Positions 16,735 through 24,775 are shown, counted from the first letter of the stretch. The stretch is 64,000 nt of DNA from Ruminococcus sp. (GCA_017416065.1 JAFQDM010000033.1:1-64000); one strand, 5' to 3'. Translations and numbers: made by a program. The notes: generated from the letters alone by a model not told the origin.

Positions 16735-17667
16735 ATGCTGAGGGTTTATCCCGATTATTACAACGAGTTCAAATGCATTGCAACCAAATGCAAGCACAAC
16801 TGCTGCATAGGCTGGGAGATAGACATAGACCCCAAAACCGCACAGCACTACCAGAGCTCCTCCTCTGCTTTGAGGGAGCGTTTTCATTCCTGCATTGATT
16901 TTTCAAGCGATCCGCCCCATTTCATACCGGCTCAGGACGAACGCTGTCCCTTTCTGAACAACCAAAACCTATGCGACGTCATCACCCACCTGGGAGAGGA
17001 GCACCTTTGCACCATCTGCGCAGAGCACCCCAGATTTCACAATGAGCTTCCAAGCAGGGTAGAAAGCGGACTGGGTATGTGCTGTGAGGAAGCCGCACGG
17101 CTCATACTCTCAAAGAAAGAGCCTGCATCCTTTATATATGAAGGAGAAGACGAATGTGAGGATGAGATCATTGATTTTCGGGATAAGGTAATAAAGCTCC
17201 TGCAAAACAGAGAAAAACACCTCTCTGATAGGCTGCAGGATGTGGTGAGCCTTTGCGGCACTTCGCTCCCTCACAAAGACCTCCGTGTATGGGCAGATGT
17301 TTTCCTGCACCTGGAAAGGCTGGATGAAAAATGGACAGCTCTGCTCCTGGAGCTCAAAGAAAGCTCAGAACTAATCCCACTCAAGGAATTTGACACCTAT
17401 ATGCAAGGCAGACAGGCAGAGTACGAACAGCTCTGCGTTTACCTTGTGTACCGCCATCTGGCAAATGCTCCTGATATGTACGAGGCTACTCTGAGAGCAA
17501 AATTTGCGGCACTTTCTTATTTCCTTTTAAGAAATATAGGCGCGGTCCTTTATGCAGAGAAAAAACGCTTTACCTTTGAGGAGCAGGTTGAGCTTTGCCG
17601 TATGTACTCAGCAGAGGTTGAATACTCCGACGAAAACCTGTATATACTGCTGGACGAATTGGAATGA
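16735..17667 (+). CDS. FliB-like lysine N-methylase (YkgJ-type cysteine cluster)
   Basis: A 310-residue cytoplasmic protein of the family annotated as flagellin lysine-N-methylase. The N-terminus has the cysteine-rich metal-cluster signature CIATKCKHNCCIGWEIDID (from residue 14), with more cysteines in ERCPFLNNQNLC and HLCTICAEHPRFHN. FliB in Salmonella methylates flagellin lysines and carries a 4Fe-4S cluster. No flagellar gene is in the window, so the substrate here is unknown. It has a strong promoter (16671-16699) and an AAGGGG ribosome site. Confidence 0.8.
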   Translation: MLRVYPDYYNEFKCIATKCKHNCCIGWEIDIDPKTAQHYQSSSSALRERFHSCIDFSSDPPHFIPAQDERCPFLNNQNLCDVITHLGEEHLCTICAEHPRFHNELPSRVESGLGMCCEEAARLILSKKEPASFIYEGEDECEDEIIDFRDKVIKLLQNREKHLSDRLQDVVSLCGTSLPHKDLRVWADVFLHLERLDEKWTALLLELKESSELIPLKEFDTYMQGRQAEYEQLCVYLVYRHLANAPDMYEATLRAKFAALSYFLLRNIGAVLYAEKKRFTFEEQVELCRMYSAEVEYSDENLYILLDELE

Positions 17668-17685
17668 GTGCAGAGCAAAAAATAC

Positions 17686-17714
17686 TTGTCAGATAAAGCG
17701 ATATGCTTTATAAT
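17686..17714 (+). promoter_or_regulatory. Sigma-A promoter of the mscS gene
   Basis: TTGTCA (17686-17691), a 17-base spacer and TATAAT (17709-17714), 33 bases before the ATG. Confidence 0.82.
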
Positions 17715-17747
17715 ATTATCAATCTGAATATATAAGGAGATGTTATT

Positions 17748-18560
17748 ATGAATTGGGAAAAAATACTGGACTATTTAATTGAATTTGCCACCTCTTGGGG
17801 CATAAAGCTTCTGGCAGCTTTGTTTGTGCTCATTGTAGGCCTCAAGCTTATAAAGGCATTCACAAAGTGGCTCAAAAACACACCAAAGCTTTCTAAGCTG
17901 GATCCCAGCCTGCGTTCCTTCCTTGCAAGCTTTTCAAACATTCTGCTTTACTTTGTGCTTGTGATCACCATCGCATCCATCCTGGGCATTCCTGCCACAT
18001 CCTTCATCACCATCCTTGCCTCCTGCGGTGTTGCAGTAGGTCTTGCACTTCAGGGCACACTCTCTAACTTTGCAGGCGGACTTATGCTTTTGCTCTTTAA
18101 GCCCTTCAAGGTCGGAGACTATGTAGAGGTTGCAGGCGAAGCAGGTACGGTTGCAGAGATCTCCGTAGTTTACACGGTTATTCTCACAGTTGACAACAGA
18201 AGGATCACCATCCCCAACGGCTCACTTACAAACTCTGTAATCGAGAACTACTCCGCAGAGGAGCAGAGAAGAGTGGACCTTACCTTCTGCACCGCTTATG
18301 ATTGCGATATAGAAAAAACAAAGAAGGTCATCACAGACGTTGTAAGCGCTCATTCTCTGGTGCTTTCCGACCCTGCTCCCTTTGTAAGGCTTTCTGCTCA
18401 CGGAGAAAGCTCGCTTACATACACAGTCCGCGCATGGTGCAAAACAGAGAACTATTGGGATGTTCACTTTGACCTTACAGAACAGGTAAAAGAGGCATTT
18501 GACAAAAACGGAATCCAGATCCCCTATCCCCAGATGGACGTTCACGTTACAAAAGACTGA
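17748..18560 (+). CDS. Small-conductance mechanosensitive channel (MscS family)
   Basis: A 270-residue protein with three transmembrane helices (about 15-35, 58-80, 85-105). The pore-lining TM3 Gly/Ala ridge is followed by the signature LSNFAGGLMLLLFKPFKVGDYVEV and a cytoplasmic beta/alpha vestibule domain. It opens under membrane tension to release osmolytes. Length is typical of short MscS (E. coli 286). The unrecognised membrane gene 29 bases downstream is likely in the same mRNA. Confidence 0.93.
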   Translation: MNWEKILDYLIEFATSWGIKLLAALFVLIVGLKLIKAFTKWLKNTPKLSKLDPSLRSFLASFSNILLYFVLVITIASILGIPATSFITILASCGVAVGLALQGTLSNFAGGLMLLLFKPFKVGDYVEVAGEAGTVAEISVVYTVILTVDNRRITIPNGSLTNSVIENYSAEEQRRVDLTFCTAYDCDIEKTKKVITDVVSAHSLVLSDPAPFVRLSAHGESSLTYTVRAWCKTENYWDVHFDLTEQVKEAFDKNGIQIPYPQMDVHVTKD

Positions 18561-18589
18561 GCGGAACCACAACACGAAAGGAAAAATCA

Positions 18590-19459
18590 ATGAAACCGTT
18601 TTTAGGCATCAATCTCACAGAAAACAAAAACAACAACCAATTTAACGGCGATGAGTTTTTAGTTGCAAAGCCTTCACTTGCATTAGCTCAATCCTATGAG
18701 CGTTCCTCTGAAAACGCCAACGAAACAATAGAAAAAAGCAAACTTCCTCTCCCCTTAAGAATTTGCCAATGGATATGCGGAATCACTGCTCTCCTTTTCT
18801 CCGCCGGTTTATTCAGAGCATACGGCCAAAATGGAACATCTTTTGAGCAAGCTTATAAAAATGCCCCTTGGATATTTTGGATCGGAGGAGGCTGTCTTTT
18901 GGTTTGGCTGGTTCTCAAAATATTGGGTTCAAAAAAGCAAAAGAGTATATTAGAAACCGAAGAAAGCTCACAATCTTTCGCAAATTTAGAGAAAAATTGT
19001 GACGCTATATATTCCGAGCTTTCTATTCCCTCTGATTCAAAAGAAGTTGATATTCTCTCTTTCTATTACAAAGAGAAAGAAGATGGAATTAAAGTGTGCG
19101 AAAAAGCCATGCAACTTTCTTCTCATTTCAACTCGATATTCAATATTTTTGCCGACTCAGAAAACTTGTACATTGCTAATTTAGAGGGGAAATATGCATT
19201 TCCCTTAACCTCTATTAAAACAATTCACACCATCAACAAGCGAGTTAGACTTTCAAATTGGAACAAAGATGAACAGCTGAACTCAGATATCTACAAGCCC
19301 TATAAATTGGTTGCTGATAAATTCGGATGTGTTCATTGCAAGTATTATCACATTATAGAATTAGACCTAAACGGTGAATCTTGGGGTATTCATATCCCAT
19401 GCTACGAACTTCCTATTTTTGAGAAACTCACAGGAATCAAAGCAACTGAACAACAATAA
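18590..19459 (+). CDS. Unrecognised two-span membrane protein
   Basis: A 289-residue protein. An Asn/Ser-rich N-terminal tail precedes two transmembrane helices (about 58-80 and 92-113), followed by a long C-terminal domain (about 130-289) whose last part (YAFPLTSIKTI, HIIELDLNGESWGIHIPCYEL) looks PH-like. Codon use is visibly more A/T-rich than in mscS upstream, suggesting a different origin. It is probably cotranscribed with mscS. A role in envelope or osmotic adaptation would be guesswork. Confidence 0.7.
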   Translation: MKPFLGINLTENKNNNQFNGDEFLVAKPSLALAQSYERSSENANETIEKSKLPLPLRICQWICGITALLFSAGLFRAYGQNGTSFEQAYKNAPWIFWIGGGCLLVWLVLKILGSKKQKSILETEESSQSFANLEKNCDAIYSELSIPSDSKEVDILSFYYKEKEDGIKVCEKAMQLSSHFNSIFNIFADSENLYIANLEGKYAFPLTSIKTIHTINKRVRLSNWNKDEQLNSDIYKPYKLVADKFGCVHCKYYHIIELDLNGESWGIHIPCYELPIFEKLTGIKATEQQ

Positions 19460-19464
19460 ACTAA

Positions 19465-19501
19465 AAAAGCGTGTGCTGTTTTTGTTTTGGCACACGCTTT
19501 T
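19465..19501. terminator. Bidirectional terminator
   Basis: A perfect 12-bp stem (AAAAGCGTGTGC / GCACACGCTTTT) with a 13-base loop separates the convergent membrane-protein and zeta-toxin-like genes. Confidence 0.88.
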
Positions 19502-19502
19502 A

Positions 19503-20060
19503 TCATTCCATCTTTTCAATTAATTCGGATAGCCACAAAGGTGTTTTTTGACCGATAGTATGCAGTTCTCCGTTTTTATACTTTGCAACGGTCACAAATC
19601 CGTTATCATTATCATAAAAGGTTGCTTCGTTGCAGTAGGGCAACACCGCAAGCAGGTCATCAAAACGTTTTTCAAAACGATTCATCACCGTATCCGTGTT
19701 AATATTATGACCGCCTTTTTTCACACGGTTTTCTATGCGAAGCAAGCTTTCCTCCATAGTATTCAATCCCACATAATACAGGCGAATATAGTAATCCTTG
19801 GCAATGGCACGCTTGATGGTATCAAGTGTTTCTTTGCCGGGGAGGGTTGTTTCCTGCGTAAAGCATATTTCCTTTTCAAGGCAATCGTCAATAAGCGCAA
19901 CTGCCTTCTTACCGCCCATAAGCAGATTACCTGCGCACTCAGCCGTAATTTTATCCACATCTATAATACGGCCAAGGTTATCCACCTCTGTTCTGAGCAC
20001 ACCGGTGAGACTGCTTTTTCCGCAACCGTTAACTCCTGCAACAATAGTATATGTCTTCAT
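19503..20060 (-). CDS. Zeta-toxin-like P-loop kinase
   Basis: A 185-residue protein of the zeta-toxin/predicted ABC-type ATPase group. The Walker A motif reads GVNGCGKSS (residues 9-17). Further features are IDVDKITAEC, the FTQETTLPG strand and an arginine-bearing RIENRVKKGGHNI segment. In zeta toxins this fold phosphorylates UDP-N-acetylglucosamine and blocks wall synthesis. Here no antitoxin gene lies upstream or downstream: the gap to the LysR gene is 96 bases. It may therefore be a housekeeping-like solitary member or depend on a distant antitoxin. Confidence 0.75.
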   Translation of the reverse strand: MKTYTIVAGVNGCGKSSLTGVLRTEVDNLGRIIDVDKITAECAGNLLMGGKKAVALIDDCLEKEICFTQETTLPGKETLDTIKRAIAKDYYIRLYYVGLNTMEESLLRIENRVKKGGHNINTDTVMNRFEKRFDDLLAVLPYCNEATFYDNDNGFVTVAKYKNGELHTIGQKTPLWLSELIEKME

Positions 20061-20156
20061 AAAGCACGGTCCTTTATAAATGTATAAATGCTAAACACAT
20101 CATATCACAAATAAGTTATTCTTGCAACCGCTTTACGCAGCTGTTCACAGTAAACA

Positions 20157-21062
20157 TTACTCCTCCTGTCCCGTGAGCAGGCGGATGGCATAGTCTGCGT
20201 AGGGGGTTCTTACCTGTCCTCTGCGGACTGCCACAACGGGCTGGCGGGAGTACGTGCTGTTCTTCACTATATATAATGAAAGGTTACGGTCAAAGCCCTG
20301 CCCGTGAACAAACTGCAAAGGAAGCAGAGTAGCTCCCACTCCTGAGCGAGCCATTGCCCAGGCGGAGGTAACGCCCATCACCTCTGCGGCAATGGCGGGA
20401 TAAATATCTGCCTGCGTGCACAAGCCGTCAAAAAGCTGTCTGAGCTCCTGCCCGCTGCTCAGCACCACAAAGGGCAGATCCTTAACCTGCTCAAATTCCA
20501 CCGTGGGGAATTCTCCCTGCTGAGCTTTGGGAAGCTTATCCACCAAGCTTGAGTGCACAGCCAGCACCAGAGTGTCCGGCTCCAAGGGAGTTACCTCCAG
20601 CAAAGCAGTATCCACAGGCAGATTCACAACTGCAAGGTCAAACTTCCCCTCTGCCGCATCCTTTCTGAGCTGAGCACTGTTGACCTCCTGCAAGGAAACG
20701 TGCACCCCGGGGAACTTTGTGCGGATCTTCTTCACAAGCTCCGGCATAAGGTACAGACTGCGAAAGGGTGTTATGCCTATAACAAGCCGACCGCTTTCCC
20801 CTGTTCTGAACTGTCCCAAAGCCTTGTAAAGCTGTTCTTCCTTGTACACAAGGTCCTTTGCATTGCGGACAAAATACTCCCCAGCAGGGGTGAGGGTCAT
20901 GGGGCTGTGGTTTCTGTCAAAAAGCTCCACTTCCAGCTCCTTTTCTATATGACGGATCTGCTTGCTCAAAGCAGGCTGAGAGATGCCCAGCTGATCTGCC
21001 ACCTGGGAAAAGTTCAGAGTTTCTGAAAGAGCAAGCACGTATTTGATCTGTTTTATGTTCAT
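20157..21062 (-). CDS. LysR-family transcriptional regulator
   Basis: A 301-residue regulator with an N-terminal winged helix-turn-helix (NFSQVADQLGISQPALSKQI, residues about 19-38) and a C-terminal periplasmic-binding-like effector domain (RLVIGITPFRSLYLMPE onward). ATG 21062 is chosen over the longer frame because GGAG lies 8 bases upstream. It is divergent from the TRAP-like permease pair, 189 bases away, the usual LysR-target arrangement, so it probably controls that operon in response to the transported acid. Confidence 0.9.
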   Translation of the reverse strand: MNIKQIKYVLALSETLNFSQVADQLGISQPALSKQIRHIEKELEVELFDRNHSPMTLTPAGEYFVRNAKDLVYKEEQLYKALGQFRTGESGRLVIGITPFRSLYLMPELVKKIRTKFPGVHVSLQEVNSAQLRKDAAEGKFDLAVVNLPVDTALLEVTPLEPDTLVLAVHSSLVDKLPKAQQGEFPTVEFEQVKDLPFVVLSSGQELRQLFDGLCTQADIYPAIAAEVMGVTSAWAMARSGVGATLLPLQFVHGQGFDRNLSLYIVKNSTYSRQPVVAVRRGQVRTPYADYAIRLLTGQEE

Positions 21063-21163
21063 AAAAAGCACTCCATAGTTCGCTGTATATAACATTCTAT
21101 ACTAAGGATACCCCTTTATTTCTAAAAAATCAACACATTATTATCAAAAAGTTATAATTTCTA

Positions 21164-21193
21164 TTGACAAAAAGGCATAGCCGGGTTTATAAT
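21164..21193 (+). promoter_or_regulatory. Sigma-A promoter of the TRAP-like permease operon
   Basis: Consensus TTGACA (21164-21169), an 18-base spacer and TATAAT (21188-21193). Confidence 0.85.
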
Positions 21194-21208
21194 ATTCCAC
21201 ATTGGTAA

Positions 21209-21224
21209 TAGGTTTTATAACCTA
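21209..21224 (+). promoter_or_regulatory. Inverted repeat in the permease leader, possible operator
   Basis: TAGGTT-TTAT-AACCTA is a perfect 6-bp dyad starting about 15 bases past the -10 box, in the transcribed leader. It could bind the divergent LysR protein or form a small hairpin. It is not a classic T-N11-A activator site, which would be expected further upstream. Confidence 0.35.
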
Positions 21225-21251
21225 CTCGAATAACGAAAGGAGTTAAAACAC

Positions 21252-22634
21252 ATGGAATCTTTGATTTACCTGGGTATTATGCTTGCAGTTATCTGCATCT
21301 GGTTCCTGGCATTCAAGCGTCCTGTATATGAAGCTGTTCTTCTTGCTTTCATCATACTGCTGTTTGTCACCCACTTCACAAGCGACGTACCCACACTCAA
21401 CAACGTTTGGACCTACATCGACGAGGGACTTTCCACCTCTCTGCTCTATTCAATGGTAGCCTTCGTATCTATGTCCATCATTCTTACAAAGACAAAGATC
21501 GTTGACAGCTGTATTGCCATCATTCTGTCCGTTATAGGCAGAATCAGAGGCGGCGCAGGCTACACGGCGGTTATCGCAAGTGCATTTATGGGTGCGCTCT
21601 CAGGCTCAGGCCCCGGCAACGTTATGGCAACGGGAACCCTGACCATCCCTGCTATGAAGCGCACAGGCTTCCCTGCTGAGCTTGCCGCAAACATCGAGTC
21701 AAACTCAAGCTATATGGGCAATATGATACCCCCCTCCTCAAACATCGTAGCCGCTATGGCAGCATTCACAACCTTTGCTGCAGGCGCAGGCATTGCTGAG
21801 GTTACTCAGGGTCAGTTCTGGATCGTTCTCTGGGGCATTGCAGTTTGGTTTATCGCACAGCGTATGCTTATGGTATGGGGCTTCTGCAAGTATTACAAGG
21901 TAAAGCCCATGAGCAAGGAAGAGCTCCCCAACCTTAAGGAGACCTTCAAGGCCGGCTGGCAGGCTCTGTTCCTTCCCATCATCATCCTGCTTCCCTTTAT
22001 TCTGGATGCAACACTCACAAACACCTTCTTTACCGCCCGTCTGGGTGCAGACGGCGCAAAGGCACTCTCCAAGTGCGTTCTGCTGTTTGTTGCAGGTATC
22101 TCCTCAATCTACGCTTGCCTTATTGCTAAAGACAAGTCTGCAGTAACCCCCAACAAGATCGCAAAGATGTTTGCTCAGGGAGTTAAGACCATCGCTCCCG
22201 CCATCGGCGTTTGCGTGTTCGGATATATGATCGGTGCAATGTTTGAAGACCTGGGCGTAGCTGAAAAGCTGGGCGAGGTTATGGCAACCTGGAACTTCGG
22301 CAAGTTCGGAATGGTTCTTGCAATCTGCGCTATCACCTGCGTAATGGGCATGGTAGTACCCGGTTCATCTCAGGTAGTTATCTTCGGACCTGTATTCATC
22401 ACTCTGCTCTATGGAGTAGGCGTTAACCCCCTGCTTGCTGCTGCAATGCTCCCCTGCATCTGCGGTGTTATGTGCGGAATCACTCCTCCTCTGGGACTTG
22501 GAATGTACGCAGGTATGACCATTGCAGAGTCCGACTTCTCAAAGACATTCAAAAACAATCTGTGGTGGGTAGCCGCACAGTTCATTCTTCAGGTTGCGAT
22601 CCTGATGGGATGGCTCCCCATCTTTGGTCTGTAA
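21252..22634 (+). CDS. TRAP-type large permease (DctM-like)
   Basis: A 460-residue integral membrane protein with about twelve hydrophobic segments and the DctM/ion-transporter pattern: ASAFMGALSGSGPGNVMATG (about 113-132), SSYMGNMIPPSSNIVA, then a second repeat with VVPGSSQVVIFGP and CGVMCGITPPLGLGMYAGM. TRAP large permeases move organic acids with Na+ and normally need a small permease (DctQ) and a solute-binding protein (DctP). Neither standard partner is here; a 97-residue membrane protein follows after 12 bases. Substrate is unknown. Confidence 0.82.
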   Translation: MESLIYLGIMLAVICIWFLAFKRPVYEAVLLAFIILLFVTHFTSDVPTLNNVWTYIDEGLSTSLLYSMVAFVSMSIILTKTKIVDSCIAIILSVIGRIRGGAGYTAVIASAFMGALSGSGPGNVMATGTLTIPAMKRTGFPAELAANIESNSSYMGNMIPPSSNIVAAMAAFTTFAAGAGIAEVTQGQFWIVLWGIAVWFIAQRMLMVWGFCKYYKVKPMSKEELPNLKETFKAGWQALFLPIIILLPFILDATLTNTFFTARLGADGAKALSKCVLLFVAGISSIYACLIAKDKSAVTPNKIAKMFAQGVKTIAPAIGVCVFGYMIGAMFEDLGVAEKLGEVMATWNFGKFGMVLAICAITCVMGMVVPGSSQVVIFGPVFITLLYGVGVNPLLAAAMLPCICGVMCGITPPLGLGMYAGMTIAESDFSKTFKNNLWWVAAQFILQVAILMGWLPIFGL

Positions 22635-22646
22635 GGAGGAATCACC

Positions 22647-22940
22647 ATGAAAAAATTCTGCAAAAAGCTTTCTGATATTCTCAAGACTATCTTCGGCTAC
22701 GGCATTATGGTCTCCCTGTTTGCAGGCGGCCTTACCTTCTTTGGATTTGTGGCAGCCCTTATCATCGGCGGAGAAACAGGTACCGCAATCAGCGTATTCA
22801 TCCAGAAGAGCATCTTCCCCGTTATCATCTATGTATCTGTTATTATGGTACTGCTGGGTCTGGTTGCTATGTACCTTGCAGGTGAGAAGGCTCTCACCCC
22901 CGAGAAAAAGCATGCTCAAAAGCACGAGGGCGAAGTCTGA
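22647..22940 (+). CDS. Small membrane partner of the TRAP-like permease
   Basis: A 97-residue protein with two transmembrane helices (about 18-42 and 54-78) and a charged tail (EKKHAQKHEGE). The ribosome site is AAGGAGG. It is far shorter than DctQ (about 160 residues, four spans). Its fixed place 12 bases after the permease suggests it is the accessory subunit of this two-component variant (inference). Confidence 0.7.
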   Translation: MKKFCKKLSDILKTIFGYGIMVSLFAGGLTFFGFVAALIIGGETGTAISVFIQKSIFPVIIYVSVIMVLLGLVAMYLAGEKALTPEKKHAQKHEGEV

Positions 22941-22979
22941 TCCGCGGATTTATTTGAATAACTAAATCTCTAAACAACA

Positions 22980-23024
22980 AAGGGGCTGTCTCACTAACAT
23001 TAAGTGAGGCAGCCCCTTGTTCTT
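22980..23024 (+). terminator. Terminator of the TRAP-like operon
   Basis: A 16-bp stem with one G-T pair (arms 22980-22995 and 23003-23018) and a 7-base loop is followed by GTTCTTT. It ends at the stop codon of the opposing spoVAC fragment. Confidence 0.9.
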
Positions 23025-23146
23025 TATATTAGCGTTATTATCCAATAGATAAGTCCATAAACTACGCTGGCGCTGACACCATAAACAATAACAGGGCCGG
23101 CAATAGTAAACATCTTTGCGCCGACGCCGAGAATGAAGCCCTCTGC
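23024..23146 (-). pseudogene. C-terminal fragment of a spoVAC paralogue
   Basis: The last 39 codons read EGFILGVGAKMFTIAGPVIV and onward to a stop. They match the end of the intact SpoVAC at 24824-25270 (EGFILGVGAKLFTIAGPVIV) at nearly every residue, but differ at many third codon positions. Upstream of residue E the similarity stops abruptly, so at least 100 codons are missing. It is therefore an old or separately acquired copy rather than a fresh duplication. Two TTAGGACCCA direct repeats (23157-23166 and 23182-23191) lie just beyond the break. Confidence 0.75.
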
Positions 23147-23205
23147 TTGTGTCCAGTTAGGACCCATTACTTCGTGTTCTATTAGGACCCAATAACTTTT
23201 ACAAA

Positions 23206-23229
23206 AAAGCACCGCAAAAGCGGTGCTTT
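23206..23229 (-). terminator. Terminator of the lipoprotein gene
   Basis: A perfect 10-bp stem (AAAGCACCGC / GCGGTGCTTT) with a 4-base loop is followed by TTTTTG on the minus strand, 12 bases after the stop. Confidence 0.9.
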
Positions 23230-23240
23230 ACATTCTTTCG

Positions 23241-23819
23241 TCACTCTCGCACAATTACGCGGAACGTTTCTTCATTTATCGTTACATCTAAATACAATGG
23301 TGTTGCGGCATCAATTTGAACATCCTTATAGCACTCTGTATAAGTACGGTATTTGTGACCTTCATTCCAATCTAAGCTCACACCACTACCAGCTTCAGTA
23401 TGTCCAGATTCCTTTGTATCAGGTTCGTAAAAAAATTCTTCGCATTCAAATGACTTTTTATCGCCATAATTTAACTTCATTTCAAAATTCGTTACTTCTT
23501 CCTGACCGTTACTATGCAATTCAAAGTCAATAAGCGCAAATGTTTTTCCATCTTCTGCGAATTTGTTCAAATTCTGATTATCATTTGTTGGACGAAGTAT
23601 CTCAGAAAACTCGTGTATATATTTTATACCCATTTGATATCCATTCAACGTCCAGTAATATGTAATCTGAGATGCATATTCTATGCCGCTAACCTTAAAC
23701 GAAATATCTCCTATTTGTATTTCTTCACCCATCTTTACTGTATTATTTGTTTGATGGGAACACGCCACCATACACATCATCATTGCGATTATTGTGAATA
23801 GCGCAAAGATCTTTTTCAT
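23241..23819 (-). CDS. Putative lipoprotein of unknown function
   Basis: A 192-residue protein. The start at 23819 gives a clean lipoprotein signal (MKKIFALFTIIAMMMCMVAC, lipidated Cys about residue 20). The mature part has a beta-rich, Ig-like look (GDISFKVSGIEYA, KTFALIDFELHSNG) like DUF4352-type surface lipoproteins, but I cannot assign a family. The codons are markedly A/T-rich, unlike the flanking transporter operon, which fits an acquired segment. It starts 16 bases after the small cysteine protein upstream, so the two probably form an operon. Confidence 0.7.
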   Translation of the reverse strand: MKKIFALFTIIAMMMCMVACSHQTNNTVKMGEEIQIGDISFKVSGIEYASQITYYWTLNGYQMGIKYIHEFSEILRPTNDNQNLNKFAEDGKTFALIDFELHSNGQEEVTNFEMKLNYGDKKSFECEEFFYEPDTKESGHTEAGSGVSLDWNEGHKYRTYTECYKDVQIDAATPLYLDVTINEETFRVIVRE

Positions 23820-23835
23820 TTGTTGTTCATTCCTT

Positions 23836-24036
23836 TCATTTGTCCATTTCTTTAAAACATCTTCCGCAAGGTTCACCCTTTTTATTTTTACCCTCGTAGA
23901 AATTTACTGCATTCTCATATGTATCAAAATACTTTTTGTTACATTCTTTAGCATTCCTACAAGGATAACAAGGTTTGTTTCCATTGTGAATCTTACCGCT
24001 ACCTAATACCAAAATATAGTTACTCACTTCCACCAC
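23836..24036 (-). CDS. Small cysteine protein, Ada-type zinc-binding-like
   Basis: A protein of about 66 residues beginning at one of three GTG codons (24036, 24033 or 24027). GAGGGGG upstream best fits GTG 24027. Four or five cysteines lie in KPCYPCRNAKEC and the C-terminal EPCGRC, with an aromatic/Ala strand between them (YFDTYENAVNFYEG). This recalls the Ada-like zinc-binding fold found in surface and restriction-associated proteins; function is unknown. The lipoprotein gene follows after 16 bases. Confidence 0.55.
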   Translation of the reverse strand: MVEVSNYILVLGSGKIHNGNKPCYPCRNAKECNKKYFDTYENAVNFYEGKNKKGEPCGRCFKEMDK

Positions 24037-24200
24037 CCCCTCAAACTAATATGCTTCATTAGGAAATTCGTAACAAAATCACGCAAGTATATTTCGACGA
24101 TATATATGCATTATAAATACATTTTTGCAACTTGTCAAGTTACTTTTGTGCCGTGTTGCGTTGTCGTACTTAATTTGTCTAAAGGGTATACTTAATAAGG

Positions 24201-24440
24201 GTGATGAAAGTGAAGCAAGAGCAACATAAAAATTACAAACTTTTAGGCTTAAACATTGCGTATTATCGAAAAGAACGTGGATTATCTCAAATGCAGTTGG
24301 CTGAACGCATCAATATAAGCCGTACTCACATGAGCCGCATTGAAACGGCAGATTGCGCCGTTTCGCTAGATGTTATTTTTGATATTTGTGATGCACTAAA
24401 TGTAAACCCTTCAAAGCTGTTTGACTTTAGAAAAGACTAA
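24201..24440 (+). CDS. Small XRE-family DNA-binding regulator
   Basis: A 79-residue protein consisting of one Cro/C1-type helix-turn-helix (NIAYYRKERGLSQMQLAERI, then SRTHMSRIE). The start could be GTG 24201, ATG 24204 or GTG 24211; AAGG at 24197-24200 is closest to ideal for 24211. It stands opposite the cysteine-protein/lipoprotein operon and may regulate it. A TATACT -10 lies at 24187-24192. The broken transposase begins 4 bases after its stop. Confidence 0.85.
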   Translation: MMKVKQEQHKNYKLLGLNIAYYRKERGLSQMQLAERINISRTHMSRIETADCAVSLDVIFDICDALNVNPSKLFDFRKD

Positions 24441-24444
24441 TGAT

Positions 24445-24760
24445 ATGGATAACTTACCGAAACGCAAGCCGATCCGCATTGAGGGTTATGATTATTCCAC
24501 CCCAGGGGCATATTTTATTACAGTCTGCACCGCAAATCGGGAGCAAATCTTCTGGAACGGCGTAGGGGCGGATATTATCCACCCCTACGGTGTCGACGGT
24601 AGTTGGTTCTATGAAACGTTGGATTTCCAAGCAAATCGGCAGACCCATTTGGCAGAAATCCTTTTATGACCATGGGATTCGAAATCAGCAGGATTATGAC
24701 GAGATTTGGCAGTATATTGATAATAATTCATTAAAATATCTATTAAAAATGGCACCGTGA
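24445..24760 (+). pseudogene. Broken REP-associated tyrosine transposase (RAYT)
   Basis: The N-terminus (NLPKRKPIRIEGYDYSTPGA, then YFITVCTANREQIFW) is the classic start of IS200/RAYT Y1 transposases. After about 40 codons it runs into a palindrome, loses the central catalytic part (no HUH or active Tyr), and shifts frame. The C-terminus is still readable in another frame at about 24653-24757 (WQKSFYDHGIRNQQDYDEIW, then QYIDNNSLKYLL). It is thus an internally deleted, frameshifted relic, flanked by the palindromes such enzymes mobilise. Confidence 0.82.
24562..24588. repeat. REP-like palindrome inside the transposase relic
   Basis: A 27-base near-perfect hairpin: GTAGGGG and CCCCTAC arms with GGATA/TATCC inside. 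It replaces the missing middle of the RAYT gene. The same GGGCGGATA-type core recurs at 24777-24795. Confidence 0.7.
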
Positions 24761-24775
24761 AAACGGTGCCTTTTT
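24751..24775 (+). terminator. Terminator at the 3' end of the transposase relic
   Basis: GGCACCG / CGGTGCC stem with a 6-base loop and TTTTT. The relic's last codons are inside the left arm. Confidence 0.8.

Noticed and set aside
23157-23191. TTAGGACCCA direct repeats as an insertion-sequence target duplication
   Set aside because: They are only 25 bases apart with nothing between them that could be an element; kept only as a mark at the spoVAC fragment's broken end.
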